Origin: JAAYRQ01 sp035647235
GTDB taxonomy: Bacteria; Bacillota; Syntrophomonadia; Syntrophomonadales; Syntrophomonadaceae
DNA length: 64,000 nucleotides
NCBI GenBank assembly: GCA_964514235.1
Contig: CAZEPV010000001.1
Location: 1 to 64,000, forward strand
Direction of reading: 5' to 3'
The notes beneath the pieces are model-generated. The model was not told the DNA's origin. It saw only the letters and a program-made list of their open reading frames with translations, and did not search any database. How positions within the stretch are numbered: position 1 is the first letter of the stretch; each line of letters opens with the position of its first letter. Position numbers and translations under genes: made by a program. Shown one piece after another: positions 30,934 through 40,614 of the stretch.

Positions 30934-32595
30934 ATGAAAAGCAGTTTAGTGACCAAGGGCTTGGAAAAGGCTCCACATCGTTCACTTTTTAAGGCTATAG
31001 GTTTAACCGATGATGAAATGGCTAGACCCCTTATAGGTATAGTCAATTCTCATAATGATATAGTCCCAGGACATATTAATTTAGACAAGATTTCCGCAGC
31101 AGTTAGGACGGGGATTTTGATGGCTGGGGGGACCCCTTTGGAATTTCATACTATTGCTGTCTGTGATGGTATAGCCATGAACCATACGGGGATGAAGTAT
31201 TCCTTGGCTAGTCGAGAATTGATCGCTGATACGGTTGAAATCATGGCTACGGCCCATGCATTTGATGCCTTGGTTTTCATTCCTAATTGTGACAAGGTTG
31301 TGCCTGGAATGTTAATGGCAGCAGCTCGCTTAAACATCCCTGCCATATTTATTAGTGGGGGACCCATGTTGGCGGGTAATATTAAAGGTGAAGCGGTCAG
31401 CTTATCCCAAGTATTTGAAGGGGTAGGTTCAGCCACTGCAGGTAAGCTAGATGAGGCAGGATTGCATGACTTGGAGGAAAATGCTTGTCCTACTTGTGGT
31501 TCTTGTTCGGGGATGTTTACCGCTAATTCAATGAATTGCTTGACTGAAGCTTTGGGGATGGGACTCCCTGGCAATGGTACTATTCCAGCGGTTTATTCGG
31601 AGAGAATAAGATTAGCGAAAAAAGCTGGTCAGCAAATAATGGCCTTGTTAAAGGCTGATATTAAGCCTTTGGATATAATGACCCCAGCTGCCTTCCGTAA
31701 TGCCATTCATGCTGATATGGCTATCGGCTGTTCGACTAATTCGGTCCTACATTTATTGGCCATCGCCCATGAGGCTGGGGTAGAAATTGACCTTAATCTT
31801 TTTAACGAAATAAGTCAGCTAACACCCCATTTGTGTAAAATTAGTCCTGCTGGTAATCACCATATGGAGGATTTCTACCAAGCAGGTGGCATATCAGCAA
31901 TTTTTAATGAACTGAATAAAAAGGATTTGCTCAATACTGATTCCCTGACGGTTACAGGTAAGAGTCTAGGTGAAAATATAGAAAATAGTCCTGTTCTGGA
32001 TTATAAGGTTATTCGTCCGATTGATAACCCCTATAGTGAAAATGGCGGTTTAGCCATACTCTTTGGTAATTTAGCTCCTGAGGGGGCCGCGGTTAAGAGG
32101 GGTGCGGTTGCACCGGAAATGATGATTCATGAAGGACCAGCTAGGGTATTCGATTCCGAAGAGGATGCTGTCACTGCTATTTTAGCTGGCGAAATTGTCC
32201 CAGGGGATGTCATAGTAATTCGCTATGAAGGCCCTCAAGGTGGGCCTGGTATGAGGGAAATGTTAACCCCTACTTCTGCTATAGCTGGTATGGGGCTAGA
32301 TAAGGAAGTAGCTTTAATTACTGATGGGCGTTTTTCCGGTGCTACTAGAGGTGCTTCTATTGGACATGTGTCTCCTGAAGCTTCTACTGGGGGGCTTATA
32401 GCTTTAGTCGAAGAAAATGACCTTATACGAATAAATATTCCAGCATGTCTGCTGGAACTAGTCCTTGATGATGAAACACTCCGAATTAGGAGAGATTTAT
32501 GGAAAAAACCAGAACTTAAAATAAAAACTGGATATATGAGTAGATATGCCCGAATGGTACAGTCAGCTAGTACTGGAGCCATATTCGAAAAATAG
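30934..32595 (+). CDS. ilvD: Dihydroxy-acid dehydratase
   Basis: A 553-aa Fe-S enzyme that dehydrates 2,3-dihydroxy-isovalerate and -methylvalerate to the 2-keto acids of valine/leucine and isoleucine. Cluster and active-site segments are visible: VCDGIAMNHTGMKYSL, IPNCDKVVPGM, ENACPTCGSCSGMFTANSMN. The C-terminal half has DGRFSGATRGASIGHVSPEA. The length is normal. The start ATG is preceded by GGGGAGAAG. It is controlled by the T-box upstream, and a strong terminator follows, so ilvB onward probably starts its own transcript or relies on read-through. Confidence 0.97.
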   Translation: MKSSLVTKGLEKAPHRSLFKAIGLTDDEMARPLIGIVNSHNDIVPGHINLDKISAAVRTGILMAGGTPLEFHTIAVCDGIAMNHTGMKYSLASRELIADTVEIMATAHAFDALVFIPNCDKVVPGMLMAAARLNIPAIFISGGPMLAGNIKGEAVSLSQVFEGVGSATAGKLDEAGLHDLEENACPTCGSCSGMFTANSMNCLTEALGMGLPGNGTIPAVYSERIRLAKKAGQQIMALLKADIKPLDIMTPAAFRNAIHADMAIGCSTNSVLHLLAIAHEAGVEIDLNLFNEISQLTPHLCKISPAGNHHMEDFYQAGGISAIFNELNKKDLLNTDSLTVTGKSLGENIENSPVLDYKVIRPIDNPYSENGGLAILFGNLAPEGAAVKRGAVAPEMMIHEGPARVFDSEEDAVTAILAGEIVPGDVIVIRYEGPQGGPGMREMLTPTSAIAGMGLDKEVALITDGRFSGATRGASIGHVSPEASTGGLIALVEENDLIRINIPACLLELVLDDETLRIRRDLWKKPELKIKTGYMSRYARMVQSASTGAIFEK

Positions 32596-32610
32596 ATTTT
32601 CTTTTACTAG

Positions 32611-32643
32611 GCGGGCTAATCTAAACAGCCCGCTTTATTTTTT
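32611..32643 (+). terminator. Rho-independent terminator after ilvD
   Basis: GCGGGCT and AGCCCGC (7-bp stem, 9-nt loop) with TTTATTTTTT following. It separates ilvD from ilvB. Confidence 0.85.
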
Positions 32644-32666
32644 CATTTTATTGCTCCACTGGTAAT

Positions 32667-32696
32667 TTGCTTTTTCCTAGGGGAGTTTTATATAGA
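32667..32696 (+). promoter_or_regulatory. Possible promoter of the ilvB-cimA operon
   Basis: TTGCTT, 18 nt, TATAGA, located between the ilvD terminator and ilvB, ending 24 nt before the ATG. The match is moderate. Confidence 0.35.
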
Positions 32697-32719
32697 CTGA
32701 TTATGATGGAGGTGAGTTT

Positions 32720-34411
32720 ATGAAGTTAAAAGGTGCTGAGATTTTACTTCATTGTTTGCAAGAGGAAGATGTAGATACTATTTTTGGCTACCCTGGTGGT
32801 GCTGTTCTACCTATTTATGATGCTTTATATAATTCTAATATTAGACATATATTAGCCCGCCACGAACAAGGTGCAGGCCATGCAGCTGATGGTTATGCTA
32901 GAGCTACCGGGAAGGTGGGAGTCTGTTTAGCGACTTCTGGTCCTGGGGCTACTAATCTGGTTACTGCTATTACTACTGCTTATATGGATTCTATACCTTT
33001 AGTTTGCTTTACTGGACAGGTGGGGACTTCGCTCATAGGTAGGGATGCTTTTCAGGAAGCTGATATTACGGGTATTACTTTACCTATAACTAAACATAAT
33101 TACTTAGTTGAAAGAACCGAAGATTTAAGAGATATCATTAAGGAAGCCTTTTATATTGCACGTACTAATCGGCCAGGGCCAGTAGTAATTGATTTACCCA
33201 AAGACGTAATGGATAATGAGATTGATTTTGAACCTAATGGTAAAAAGGAAGTAAATATCAAGGGTTATCGGGTTATGAAGGGCTACAATGCAGGCCAAAT
33301 AATTAATGCGGTAGAGATGATTAAGCAAGCTAAACGTCCCGTTATATATGCTGGTGGAGGTGTAGTCGCCTCTGAAGCTGCTGATGAATTACGGGAATTA
33401 GCCGAAAAAAGGCATATCCCCGTTACTATGACTCTGATGGGCTTAGGTGCCTACCCAGGCAATAAACCACTATCTTTAGGCATGCTAGGTATGCATGGGA
33501 CTAGATATGCTAATTATGCAGTCAGTGAATGTGACTTGTTAATTGCGATTGGGGCTAGATTCGATGATAGGGTTACCAGTAAAATTGAAACTTTTGCCCC
33601 TAAAGCTAAAATCATTCATATTGATGTTGATGCCGCTGAAATAGGCAAAAATGTTTCCGTAAATGTGCCCATAGTAGGTCAAGTTAAGGAAGTATTGCAA
33701 GCTATAAATGCCAAAATAGACGGGGTGAATGAAGGCCATCATAAAGAATGGCTAGAAACTGTGGAAAGATGGAAAGATGAATATCCTTTGAGATATGCCA
33801 GTGATCCAGAGGGCAGGTTGATGCCCCAACATATCATAGAGAAAATTTATGAACTAACTAATGGGGAAGCTATTATAGCCACTGAAGTTGGGCAAAATCA
33901 GATGTGGGCAGCCCATTATTACAAACTCAAGGAGCCGCGTACACTATTAACTTCGGGTGGTTTAGGTACTATGGGTTATGGTTTCCCTGCAGCTATTGGG
34001 GCTAAGGTTGCTCATCCAGATAAGCCAGTTATTGATATAGCTGGTGATGGTAGTATTCAAATGAATATTCAAGAATTAGCTGTAGCTGTAGAATATAAAT
34101 TACCTGTAATTATCTGTATTTTGAATAATCATTTTTTAGGTATGGTTAGACAATGGCAGGGTCTATTTTATGAAGGACGCTATTCCTATACCGATATGAG
34201 TCATCAACCAGACTTTGTTAAACTCGCCGAGGCTTATGGGGCTATGGGAATTAGGATTAAGGAATATGCGGAAGTTGAACCAGCCATAAGAAAGGCTCTA
34301 GCAAGTACAGACAAACCAGTAGTCCTTGATTTCTGGGTGGCTAGGGAAGCAGATGTCTATCCTATGGTACCTTCGGGTTCATCACTTTTTGATATGTTAG
34401 GAGGCGACTAA
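32720..34411 (+). CDS. ilvB: Acetolactate synthase large subunit
   Basis: A 563-aa thiamine-diphosphate enzyme joining pyruvate to pyruvate or 2-ketobutyrate. The three domains are visible: N-terminal Pyr domain (GYPGGAVLPIYDALY, RHEQGAGHAADGYARATGK with the catalytic Glu), central FAD domain (IGARFDDRVT), and C-terminal TPP domain (DIAGDGSIQMNIQELA). The length is typical for the biosynthetic, IlvN-regulated type. ATG with GGAGGTGAG. The regulatory subunit gene starts 1 nt after its stop, so the two are coupled. Confidence 0.97.
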   Translation: MKLKGAEILLHCLQEEDVDTIFGYPGGAVLPIYDALYNSNIRHILARHEQGAGHAADGYARATGKVGVCLATSGPGATNLVTAITTAYMDSIPLVCFTGQVGTSLIGRDAFQEADITGITLPITKHNYLVERTEDLRDIIKEAFYIARTNRPGPVVIDLPKDVMDNEIDFEPNGKKEVNIKGYRVMKGYNAGQIINAVEMIKQAKRPVIYAGGGVVASEAADELRELAEKRHIPVTMTLMGLGAYPGNKPLSLGMLGMHGTRYANYAVSECDLLIAIGARFDDRVTSKIETFAPKAKIIHIDVDAAEIGKNVSVNVPIVGQVKEVLQAINAKIDGVNEGHHKEWLETVERWKDEYPLRYASDPEGRLMPQHIIEKIYELTNGEAIIATEVGQNQMWAAHYYKLKEPRTLLTSGGLGTMGYGFPAAIGAKVAHPDKPVIDIAGDGSIQMNIQELAVAVEYKLPVIICILNNHFLGMVRQWQGLFYEGRYSYTDMSHQPDFVKLAEAYGAMGIRIKEYAEVEPAIRKALASTDKPVVLDFWVAREADVYPMVPSGSSLFDMLGGD

Positions 34412-34412
34412 A

Positions 34413-34910
34413 ATGGCACGAGTAAATAGGCATATTTTAGCAGTTACAGTTGAAAACAGGCCAGGGGTTCTAACTCGGGTGACCACACTATTTCGTCGCC
34501 GCGGGTACAATATTGAAAGCTTGGCAGTAGGGACTACTGAGATTCCCAGCATCTCTCGTATGACTATTGAGGTTGAAGGCGATGACCAGATTATTGAACA
34601 AGTTACTAAACAATTATATAAGTTAGTTGATGTTATAAAGATAGTTGATATTACTGAGGAACGTTCAGTTGATAGGGAATTAGTATTAATTAAGGTTAAA
34701 GCTGATACTAATGTAAGGGCTGAAATAGTCCAGATAGTAGAAATCTTCAGGGCGCGCATCGTAGATATCGGGCGTAATACTTTAATTATTGAAGCAACTG
34801 GAGATTCGGGGAAAATTTCTGCTATAGAAGATTCTTTGAAACCGTTTGGTATTGTAGAGTTAGTACGCACAGGTAAAATAGCTATGGTGCGTGGGGCTAC
34901 TAGACCATAA
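34413..34910 (+). CDS. ilvN: Acetolactate synthase small (regulatory) subunit
   Basis: 165 aa, with an N-terminal ACT domain (HILAVTVENRPGVLTRVTTL, RGYNIESLAVGTTE) that binds valine for feedback control and a C-terminal ALS_ss domain (VDRELVLIKVKA, DIGRNTLIIEATGD). It is of the standard ~160-aa type with both domains, so feedback inhibition is expected. Some databases call this gene ilvH in Firmicutes. Confidence 0.95.
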   Translation: MARVNRHILAVTVENRPGVLTRVTTLFRRRGYNIESLAVGTTEIPSISRMTIEVEGDDQIIEQVTKQLYKLVDVIKIVDITEERSVDRELVLIKVKADTNVRAEIVQIVEIFRARIVDIGRNTLIIEATGDSGKISAIEDSLKPFGIVELVRTGKIAMVRGATRP

Positions 34911-34934
34911 TTTTAAAAAGGAGGAAATGGAAGA

Positions 34935-35948
34935 ATGGTAAAAATGTATTATGATGCAGACTCTAATCTTGATTACTTAAAAGGGAAAACAATTGCTGTA
35001 ATGGGGTTTGGTTCCCAAGGACACGCCCAAGCTCAAAACCTAAAGGATAGTGGTTTAGATGTTGTGGTAGGTATAAGGAAACCTTTTGATGAGGTCACTC
35101 AAGCTGAATGGGATGCAGTGCTTGAAGCGGGCCTTACTCCTATGACTGTGGCTGAAGCTGCTGAGAAGGCGGACATAATCCAAATCCTATTACCTGACCA
35201 GACCCAAAAAATGGTTTATGATAATGAAATTAAACCCTATCTGAAGGAAGGGGATGCTTTAGGCTTTTCCCACGGTTTTAACATTCATTATGGACAAATA
35301 GTGCCTCCAGTTAATGTGGATGTATTTATGATAGCCCCCAAGAGTCCAGGACATTTAGTAAGAAGGATGTATGTTCAAGGGGCAGGCGTACCTGGTTTAG
35401 TGGCCATTGAACAAGATTATTCTGGCAAGGCACATGATATTGCTTTGGCTTATGCTTGTGGTATCGGTTGTACTAGGGCAGGGGTTATTGAAACTTCCTT
35501 CAAGGAAGAAACCGAAACTGATTTGTTTGGTGAGCAATGTGTATTATGCGGTGGGGTTACTGAATTAGTTAAGGCTGGTTTTGAAACTCTAGTAGATGCT
35601 GGTTATCAACCTGAAATAGCTTATTTTGAGTGTTTGCATGAACTGAAGTTAATAGTGGATCTGATGTATGAAGGTGGTATGGGCTATATGCGTTACTCTA
35701 TTAGCGATACTGCTGAATGGGGTGACTATATTAAGGGGCCTGAAGTGATAGGAATTGAAGCTAGGATAGCCATGCAGGAAGCTTTGCAGGAAATCCAAGA
35801 AGGTGATTTTGCCACCAATTGGCTCCTGGAAAATCAAATCGGCCGACCTAAGTATAATGCCCTAAAGCGTATGAATAGTGAACATTTGATTGAGGAAGTG
35901 GGTCGTGACCTGCGGGCTATGATGCCTTGGCTCAAGGAAAGTAAGTAA
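34935..35948 (+). CDS. ilvC: Ketol-acid reductoisomerase
   Basis: A 337-aa class I enzyme. The Rossmann fingerprint is MGFGSQGHAQAQNLKDSG and the knotted C-terminal domain contains the metal-ligand region KEETETDLFGEQCVLCGG. It converts acetolactate or acetohydroxybutyrate to the dihydroxy acid using NAD(P)H. The loop VVGIRKPFDEV has no obvious double Ser phosphate binder, which could mean relaxed or NADH preference; that is an inference. ATG with GGAGG upstream. Confidence 0.97.
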   Translation: MVKMYYDADSNLDYLKGKTIAVMGFGSQGHAQAQNLKDSGLDVVVGIRKPFDEVTQAEWDAVLEAGLTPMTVAEAAEKADIIQILLPDQTQKMVYDNEIKPYLKEGDALGFSHGFNIHYGQIVPPVNVDVFMIAPKSPGHLVRRMYVQGAGVPGLVAIEQDYSGKAHDIALAYACGIGCTRAGVIETSFKEETETDLFGEQCVLCGGVTELVKAGFETLVDAGYQPEIAYFECLHELKLIVDLMYEGGMGYMRYSISDTAEWGDYIKGPEVIGIEARIAMQEALQEIQEGDFATNWLLENQIGRPKYNALKRMNSEHLIEEVGRDLRAMMPWLKESK

Positions 35949-35949
35949 C

Positions 35950-36073
35950 TTCCAATTTTAAATTGTGAATTATGAATTAAGGAGGGAAAGCTGCCGCTTT
36001 CCGCATTATAAAAGCAAAAGGCCAAGCCTTTTGGACCTTAATTAAGAATTAAAAATTAAAAACTAAGAATTAA
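35950..36073. repeat. AT-rich dispersed intergenic repeat, copy 4 (longest)
   Basis: AATTGTGAATTATGAATTAA, a hairpin GGAAAGC TGCC GCTTTCC (35985-36002), a second hairpin AAAAGGC CAA GCCTTTT (near 36016-36032), then TTAATTAAGAATTAAAAATT and related units. Located between ilvC and leuA; the second hairpin could weaken transcription into leuA. Confidence 0.65.
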
Positions 36074-36094
36074 TGAATTTATGGGGGACTTATT

Positions 36095-37642
36095 ATGGTA
36101 GATAGTAATCGTATTTATTTTTTTGATACGACTTTGCGAGATGGTGAACAATCTCCAGGGGTCAGCTTGAATGTAGATGAAAAGCTGGAAATAGCTAACC
36201 AACTAGCTCGGCTAGGGGTAGATATTATTGAAGCAGGTTTCCCTATTGCTTCCCCTGGAGATTTTAATGCAGTTAAGAAGATTGCCGATAGGGTTAAAGG
36301 CCCTACGATTGCGGCTTTGTGTCGGGCTAATCAAAAGGATATTGATAGGGGTTGGGAGGCCTTGAAGGGGGCGGAGTCTTCGCGGATTCATGTTTTCCTA
36401 GCTTCTTCTGATATTCATTTAAAACATAAGTTGCAAAAGTCACGAGAAGAAATGTTGGAACAGGCTGTAGCTAGTGTTAAGTATGCGAAGAAGTTTTGTT
36501 CGGATGTGGAGTTTTCCGCCGAAGATGCTTTTAGAAGTGATATTGATTTTCTGGCCAGGGTAGTGGAAGAAGTAATAAGGGCTGGGGCTACAGTAGTTAA
36601 TTTACCTGATACGGTAGGTTATGCGGTTCCTGAGGAATTTGGGCAATTTATTAAAACTATTATTAATAAGGTAGCTAATATTGATAAAGCTATTGTTAGT
36701 GTCCATTGCCATGATGATTTAGGGATGGCGGTAGCTAATTCGCTAGCAGGTATTATGAATGGAGCTAGACAAGTGGAATGCGCGGTTAATGGCATAGGGG
36801 AACGGGCTGGCAATGCCTCTTTAGAGGAAATAATTATGGCCCTATATACGCGTAAGCAATTTTATGATAAGAAAGTAAATATTAATTATAATGAAATTTA
36901 TCGGACTAGTAGGTTAGTCAGTAGTTTGACTGGGATGACGATTGCACCTAATAAGGCAATAGTGGGTAAAAATGCCTTTGCTCACGAATCGGGGATTCAC
37001 CAGGATGGAGTATTGAAGGAAAGATCAACTTATGAAATTATGAGTCCGGAGTTGATAGGTATTAGCACTAATAATATAGTTTTAGGTAAGCATTCTGGCC
37101 GTCACGCATTTCGGGAAAGATTGAAGGAATTGGGCTTTGCTTTGACTGATTTTGAGCTGGATAAGGCCTTTGAAAAATTTAAGGATATTGCCGATCGGAA
37201 AAAGGAAATTACGGATAGTGACTTAGAAGCGATTGTAGCTGATAAAGCCTGGGCTATCCCTGAACGCTTTAGCCTGGAGTATTTACATATTTCTAGTGGC
37301 ACTAATATTATTCCTACTGCGACAGTTAAACTAGCTATCGAAGATATTGCTTTTGAAGCTGCATCAACTGGTGATGGTCCTGTAGAAGCCGCTTGTAGTG
37401 CGGTTGATAAGATAACTGATATTTATGGAAAGATGCATGGTTATAAGTTGAATGCGGTAACTAGTGGTAAGGACGCTTTGGGCGAGGTTATTTCCACTAT
37501 TGAAATAGATGGTAAGATTTACACGGGGCGGGGTTTAAGTACCGACATTATTGAAGCTAGTGTCAAATCTTATATTAATGCGATTAATAGGCATTATCAT
37601 GAAAAACAGATTTTAAATAATGGTGTAAAAGGAAGGGGATAA
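36095..37642 (+). CDS. leuA: 2-isopropylmalate synthase
   Basis: 515 aa. It condenses 2-ketoisovalerate and acetyl-CoA as the first leucine step. The TIM-barrel domain starts with FFDTTLRDGEQSPGVSLN and has VSVHCHDDLGMAVANSLAG and GERAGNASLEEIIMAL. The subdomain has HESGIHQDGVLKERSTYE, and the C-terminal LeuA dimer domain, where leucine binds, covers about 390-505. The full regulatory domain is present, so leucine feedback is likely. ATG with GGGGGA upstream. Confidence 0.97.
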   Translation: MVDSNRIYFFDTTLRDGEQSPGVSLNVDEKLEIANQLARLGVDIIEAGFPIASPGDFNAVKKIADRVKGPTIAALCRANQKDIDRGWEALKGAESSRIHVFLASSDIHLKHKLQKSREEMLEQAVASVKYAKKFCSDVEFSAEDAFRSDIDFLARVVEEVIRAGATVVNLPDTVGYAVPEEFGQFIKTIINKVANIDKAIVSVHCHDDLGMAVANSLAGIMNGARQVECAVNGIGERAGNASLEEIIMALYTRKQFYDKKVNINYNEIYRTSRLVSSLTGMTIAPNKAIVGKNAFAHESGIHQDGVLKERSTYEIMSPELIGISTNNIVLGKHSGRHAFRERLKELGFALTDFELDKAFEKFKDIADRKKEITDSDLEAIVADKAWAIPERFSLEYLHISSGTNIIPTATVKLAIEDIAFEAASTGDGPVEAACSAVDKITDIYGKMHGYKLNAVTSGKDALGEVISTIEIDGKIYTGRGLSTDIIEASVKSYINAINRHYHEKQILNNGVKGRG

Positions 37643-37646
37643 AGGC

Positions 37647-38906
37647 ATGGGTATGACAATTAGCCAAAAGATTTTGGCCAAACATGCAGGACGAGATTTT
37701 GTAGAAGCTGGTGAATTGATTAACTGTAAAGTTGATGTAGTTTTAGGTAATGATATTACTTCCCCAGTGGCCATAGAAGAATTTAACAAATTGGGGCTGG
37801 AGGCGGTATTTGACCAAGATAAGGTTGTATTAGTACCAGATCACTTTACCCCTAACAAGGATATTAAATCTGCCGAACAATGCAAGGTTATGCGTGAGTT
37901 TGCCAAGCAGCATAGTATTACTAATTATTTTGAAATTGGGCAAATGGGGATTGAACATTGCTTATTGCCTGAACAAGGCTTAGCCCTACCAGGCGATCTA
38001 ATTATAGGGGCAGATTCGCATACTTGCACGTATGGGGCTTTGGGGGCTTTTGCTACCGGGGTAGGCTCTACAGATATGGCAGCGGCTATGGCTACTGGTG
38101 AAGCCTGGTTTAGGGTACCCGAAAGTATTAAGTTCGTTTACTATGGCAATTTACCGAAATGGGTAAGTGGTAAGGACTTAATTTTATACACGATTGGTGA
38201 TATCGGGGTAGATGGAGCCAGGTATATGTCTATGGAATTTACGGGTGAAGTTATTGATAATCTGTCTATCGATAGCCGTTTGACTATGGCTAATATGGCC
38301 ATTGAAGCCGGCGGTAAAAATGGTATTATTGCCCCTGACGATATTACTTTGCAATATGTAGAAGCAAGGGCCAAAAGACCCTTTGACTTATATTCTTCGG
38401 ATGCTAATGCTAAATATGCTGAAGTGAGGGAATATGATGTATCTAAAATGGAACCTATTGTAGCTTTCCCCCATTTACCGGAAAATGCGCGCAAGGTAAG
38501 TGAAGCTACTCACGTCAATATCGATCAAGTAGTAATCGGTTCTTGTACTAATGGCAGAATTGAAGATTTAGCCATAGCTGCTAGTCTGCTTAAAGGGAAA
38601 AAGGTTCATCCGGAAATTAGAGTTATAATTTTCCCTGGAACCCAAGGGATTTATTTGGAAGCTATGCGCAAAGGTTATATTGAAAGTTTTATTGAGGCTG
38701 GGGCTATAGTTAGTACCCCTACTTGTGGGCCATGTTTAGGTGGACATATGGGTATTTTAGCTAGTGGAGAAAAAGCGGTGTCTACTACTAATCGTAATTT
38801 TGTGGGACGTATGGGGCATCCAGAAAGTGAAGTTTATCTAGCTAGTCCTGCAGTCGCAGCAGCTAGTGCCATCAAAGGCAGAATAACTCCACCGTGGGAA
38901 ATATAG
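37647..38906 (+). CDS. leuC: 3-isopropylmalate dehydratase large subunit
   Basis: 419 aa, the shorter LeuC/HacA-type aconitase-family large subunit. The 4Fe-4S cysteines fall in GADSHTCTYGALGAFATGVG, IGSCTNGRIEDLAIAA and STPTCGPCLGGHMGI. With LeuD it isomerises 2- to 3-isopropylmalate. The start ATG is 4 nt after leuA, with GGAAGGGG overlapping the leuA end. LeuD follows after 18 nt. Confidence 0.96.
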   Translation: MGMTISQKILAKHAGRDFVEAGELINCKVDVVLGNDITSPVAIEEFNKLGLEAVFDQDKVVLVPDHFTPNKDIKSAEQCKVMREFAKQHSITNYFEIGQMGIEHCLLPEQGLALPGDLIIGADSHTCTYGALGAFATGVGSTDMAAAMATGEAWFRVPESIKFVYYGNLPKWVSGKDLILYTIGDIGVDGARYMSMEFTGEVIDNLSIDSRLTMANMAIEAGGKNGIIAPDDITLQYVEARAKRPFDLYSSDANAKYAEVREYDVSKMEPIVAFPHLPENARKVSEATHVNIDQVVIGSCTNGRIEDLAIAASLLKGKKVHPEIRVIIFPGTQGIYLEAMRKGYIESFIEAGAIVSTPTCGPCLGGHMGILASGEKAVSTTNRNFVGRMGHPESEVYLASPAVAAASAIKGRITPPWEI

Positions 38907-38924
38907 GTTAGGAGGTCTTAGGAA

Positions 38925-39413
38925 ATGAACTTAAAAGGTAAAGTATATAAATTCGGGGCAGACATTGATACTGATGCGATTATTCCAGCCCGTTATCTTA
39001 ATACTACTGACCCTAAGGAATTGGCTAAGCATTGTATGGAAGATGCAGATCCGACTTTTCCTAGTAAGGTTGAAGCAGGGGATATTATTGTAGCCGATAA
39101 GAACTTCGGTTGTGGTAGCTCCAGGGAACATGCCCCTATTGCTATTAAGGCTGCAGGGGTGAGTTGTGTAGTGGCTAAGTCTTTTGCTCGGATTTTTTAC
39201 CGTAATAGTATAAATATTGGACTACCTATTTTGGAATGTCCTCAAGGGATAGATGCTATTAATGAGGGGGATGAAATCGAGGTAGACTTGGTTAAGGGCC
39301 TAGTGAAGAATTTACGTACTGGCGAGGAATATGAAGCCACCCCCTTTCCTGAGTTTATGCAAAACATTATGGCTAAAGGCGGTCTAATTAATTATGTTAA
39401 GGAAAGTAAATAA
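38925..39413 (+). CDS. leuD: 3-isopropylmalate dehydratase small subunit
   Basis: 162 aa, the swivel domain partner of LeuC. It has the family start KVYKFGADIDTDAIIPARYL and the active-site loop KNFGCGSSREHAPIAIKAAG. The short type (~162-165 aa) matches the short LeuC. ATG with AGGAGG. Confidence 0.96.
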   Translation: MNLKGKVYKFGADIDTDAIIPARYLNTTDPKELAKHCMEDADPTFPSKVEAGDIIVADKNFGCGSSREHAPIAIKAAGVSCVVAKSFARIFYRNSINIGLPILECPQGIDAINEGDEIEVDLVKGLVKNLRTGEEYEATPFPEFMQNIMAKGGLINYVKESK

Positions 39414-39522
39414 TTGTGAGCAGAAGGTCTTGCCTCCACGCTACGGTGATGGTTCCTCAACACTTACACATTCAATAGGTTAACTAAAAAATAATTTAAA
39501 ATTCTAAGAAAGGATGAGTTTA

Positions 39523-40605
39523 TTGTATAAAATCGCTAGTTTGCCAGGTGATGGTATCGGTGTAGAGATTGTGCCCGGGGCTATTAAAGCTCTTAATGCC
39601 ATTACCGAAAGGTTTGGACATAAATTTGAATTTACGGAAGCATTGGTCGGGGGGGCTGCTTATGATGCGACAGGTCATCCTCTACCGAATGAAACTCTAG
39701 AATTATGCCGTAATTCTGATGCTATTTTGCTAGGGGCCATTGGAGGGCCTAAGTGGGAAGAACTGCCAGTACATTTGCGTCCCGAAGTGGGGGCCTTGTT
39801 GCCGCTGCGTAAGGAATTGGGCTTGTTTGCTAACCTGAGACCATGTGTTTTATTTCCTGGTTTGGAACATGCCTCTACATTAAAGGAAGAAGTAATCAAG
39901 GGGGTTGACATCCTAGTACTTAGGGAATTGACGGGTGGCCTATACTTCGGGGAGAAAACTCGGGAGAAAACAGCCGATGGTGGGCAAACAGCTACAGACC
40001 TTTTAAGCTATTCTACTTATGAGATTGAAAGGATAGTCCGTTTTGCTTATGATGCTGCGAAAAAAAGAAAGCACAAGTTATGTTCAGTTGATAAAGCTAA
40101 TGTGATTGAAACTTCACGTCTATGGCGGGAAGTAGTAACGGATTTAGCTAAGGAATACCCCGAAGTGGAGACTACACATATGTATGTGGATAATTGTGCT
40201 ATGCAATTAATTAGAGACCCTTTGCAGTTTGATGTTATCGTAACTGAAAATATGTTTGGGGATATATTAACTGATGAAGCAGCTATGCTTACTGGTTCAA
40301 TAGGTATGTTGGCTAGTGCTTCTATTGGTGGAGAAGTCGGGCTTTACGAACCTTCCCATGGAAGTGCTCCTGATATAGCAGGACAAGGGAAGGCTAACCC
40401 ATTAGCCACCATATTATCAGCTGCTTTAATGCTTAGATATTCCTTTGATTTAGAAAAGGAAGCCAAATTAATTGAGGCAGCGGTTAGAACAGTATTACAA
40501 GAAGGCTATCGTACCCCAGACCTAGTGGAAGCGAATATGAAAGTATTGGCTACTGGGCAAATGGGTGATTTGGTAGCCGATAAGATTTTGACATTAAATG
40601 TCTAG
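39523..40605 (+). CDS. leuB: 3-isopropylmalate dehydrogenase
   Basis: About 360 aa. It oxidises and decarboxylates 3-isopropylmalate with NAD. It has YKIASLPGDGIG at the N-terminus, RELTGGLYFG, DNCAMQLIRDP, ENMFGDILTDEA and the NAD motif HGSAPDIAGQGKANPLA. The TTG at 39523 is chosen: AAAGGATGAG lies 8 nt upstream and relatives begin MYKIA. The ATG at 39514 is itself part of that ribosome site. The 100-nt gap to leuD contains no clear signal. It is followed closely (9 nt) by cimA. Confidence 0.95.
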   Translation: MYKIASLPGDGIGVEIVPGAIKALNAITERFGHKFEFTEALVGGAAYDATGHPLPNETLELCRNSDAILLGAIGGPKWEELPVHLRPEVGALLPLRKELGLFANLRPCVLFPGLEHASTLKEEVIKGVDILVLRELTGGLYFGEKTREKTADGGQTATDLLSYSTYEIERIVRFAYDAAKKRKHKLCSVDKANVIETSRLWREVVTDLAKEYPEVETTHMYVDNCAMQLIRDPLQFDVIVTENMFGDILTDEAAMLTGSIGMLASASIGGEVGLYEPSHGSAPDIAGQGKANPLATILSAALMLRYSFDLEKEAKLIEAAVRTVLQEGYRTPDLVEANMKVLATGQMGDLVADKILTLNV

Positions 40606-40614
40606 GAGGGTGAG

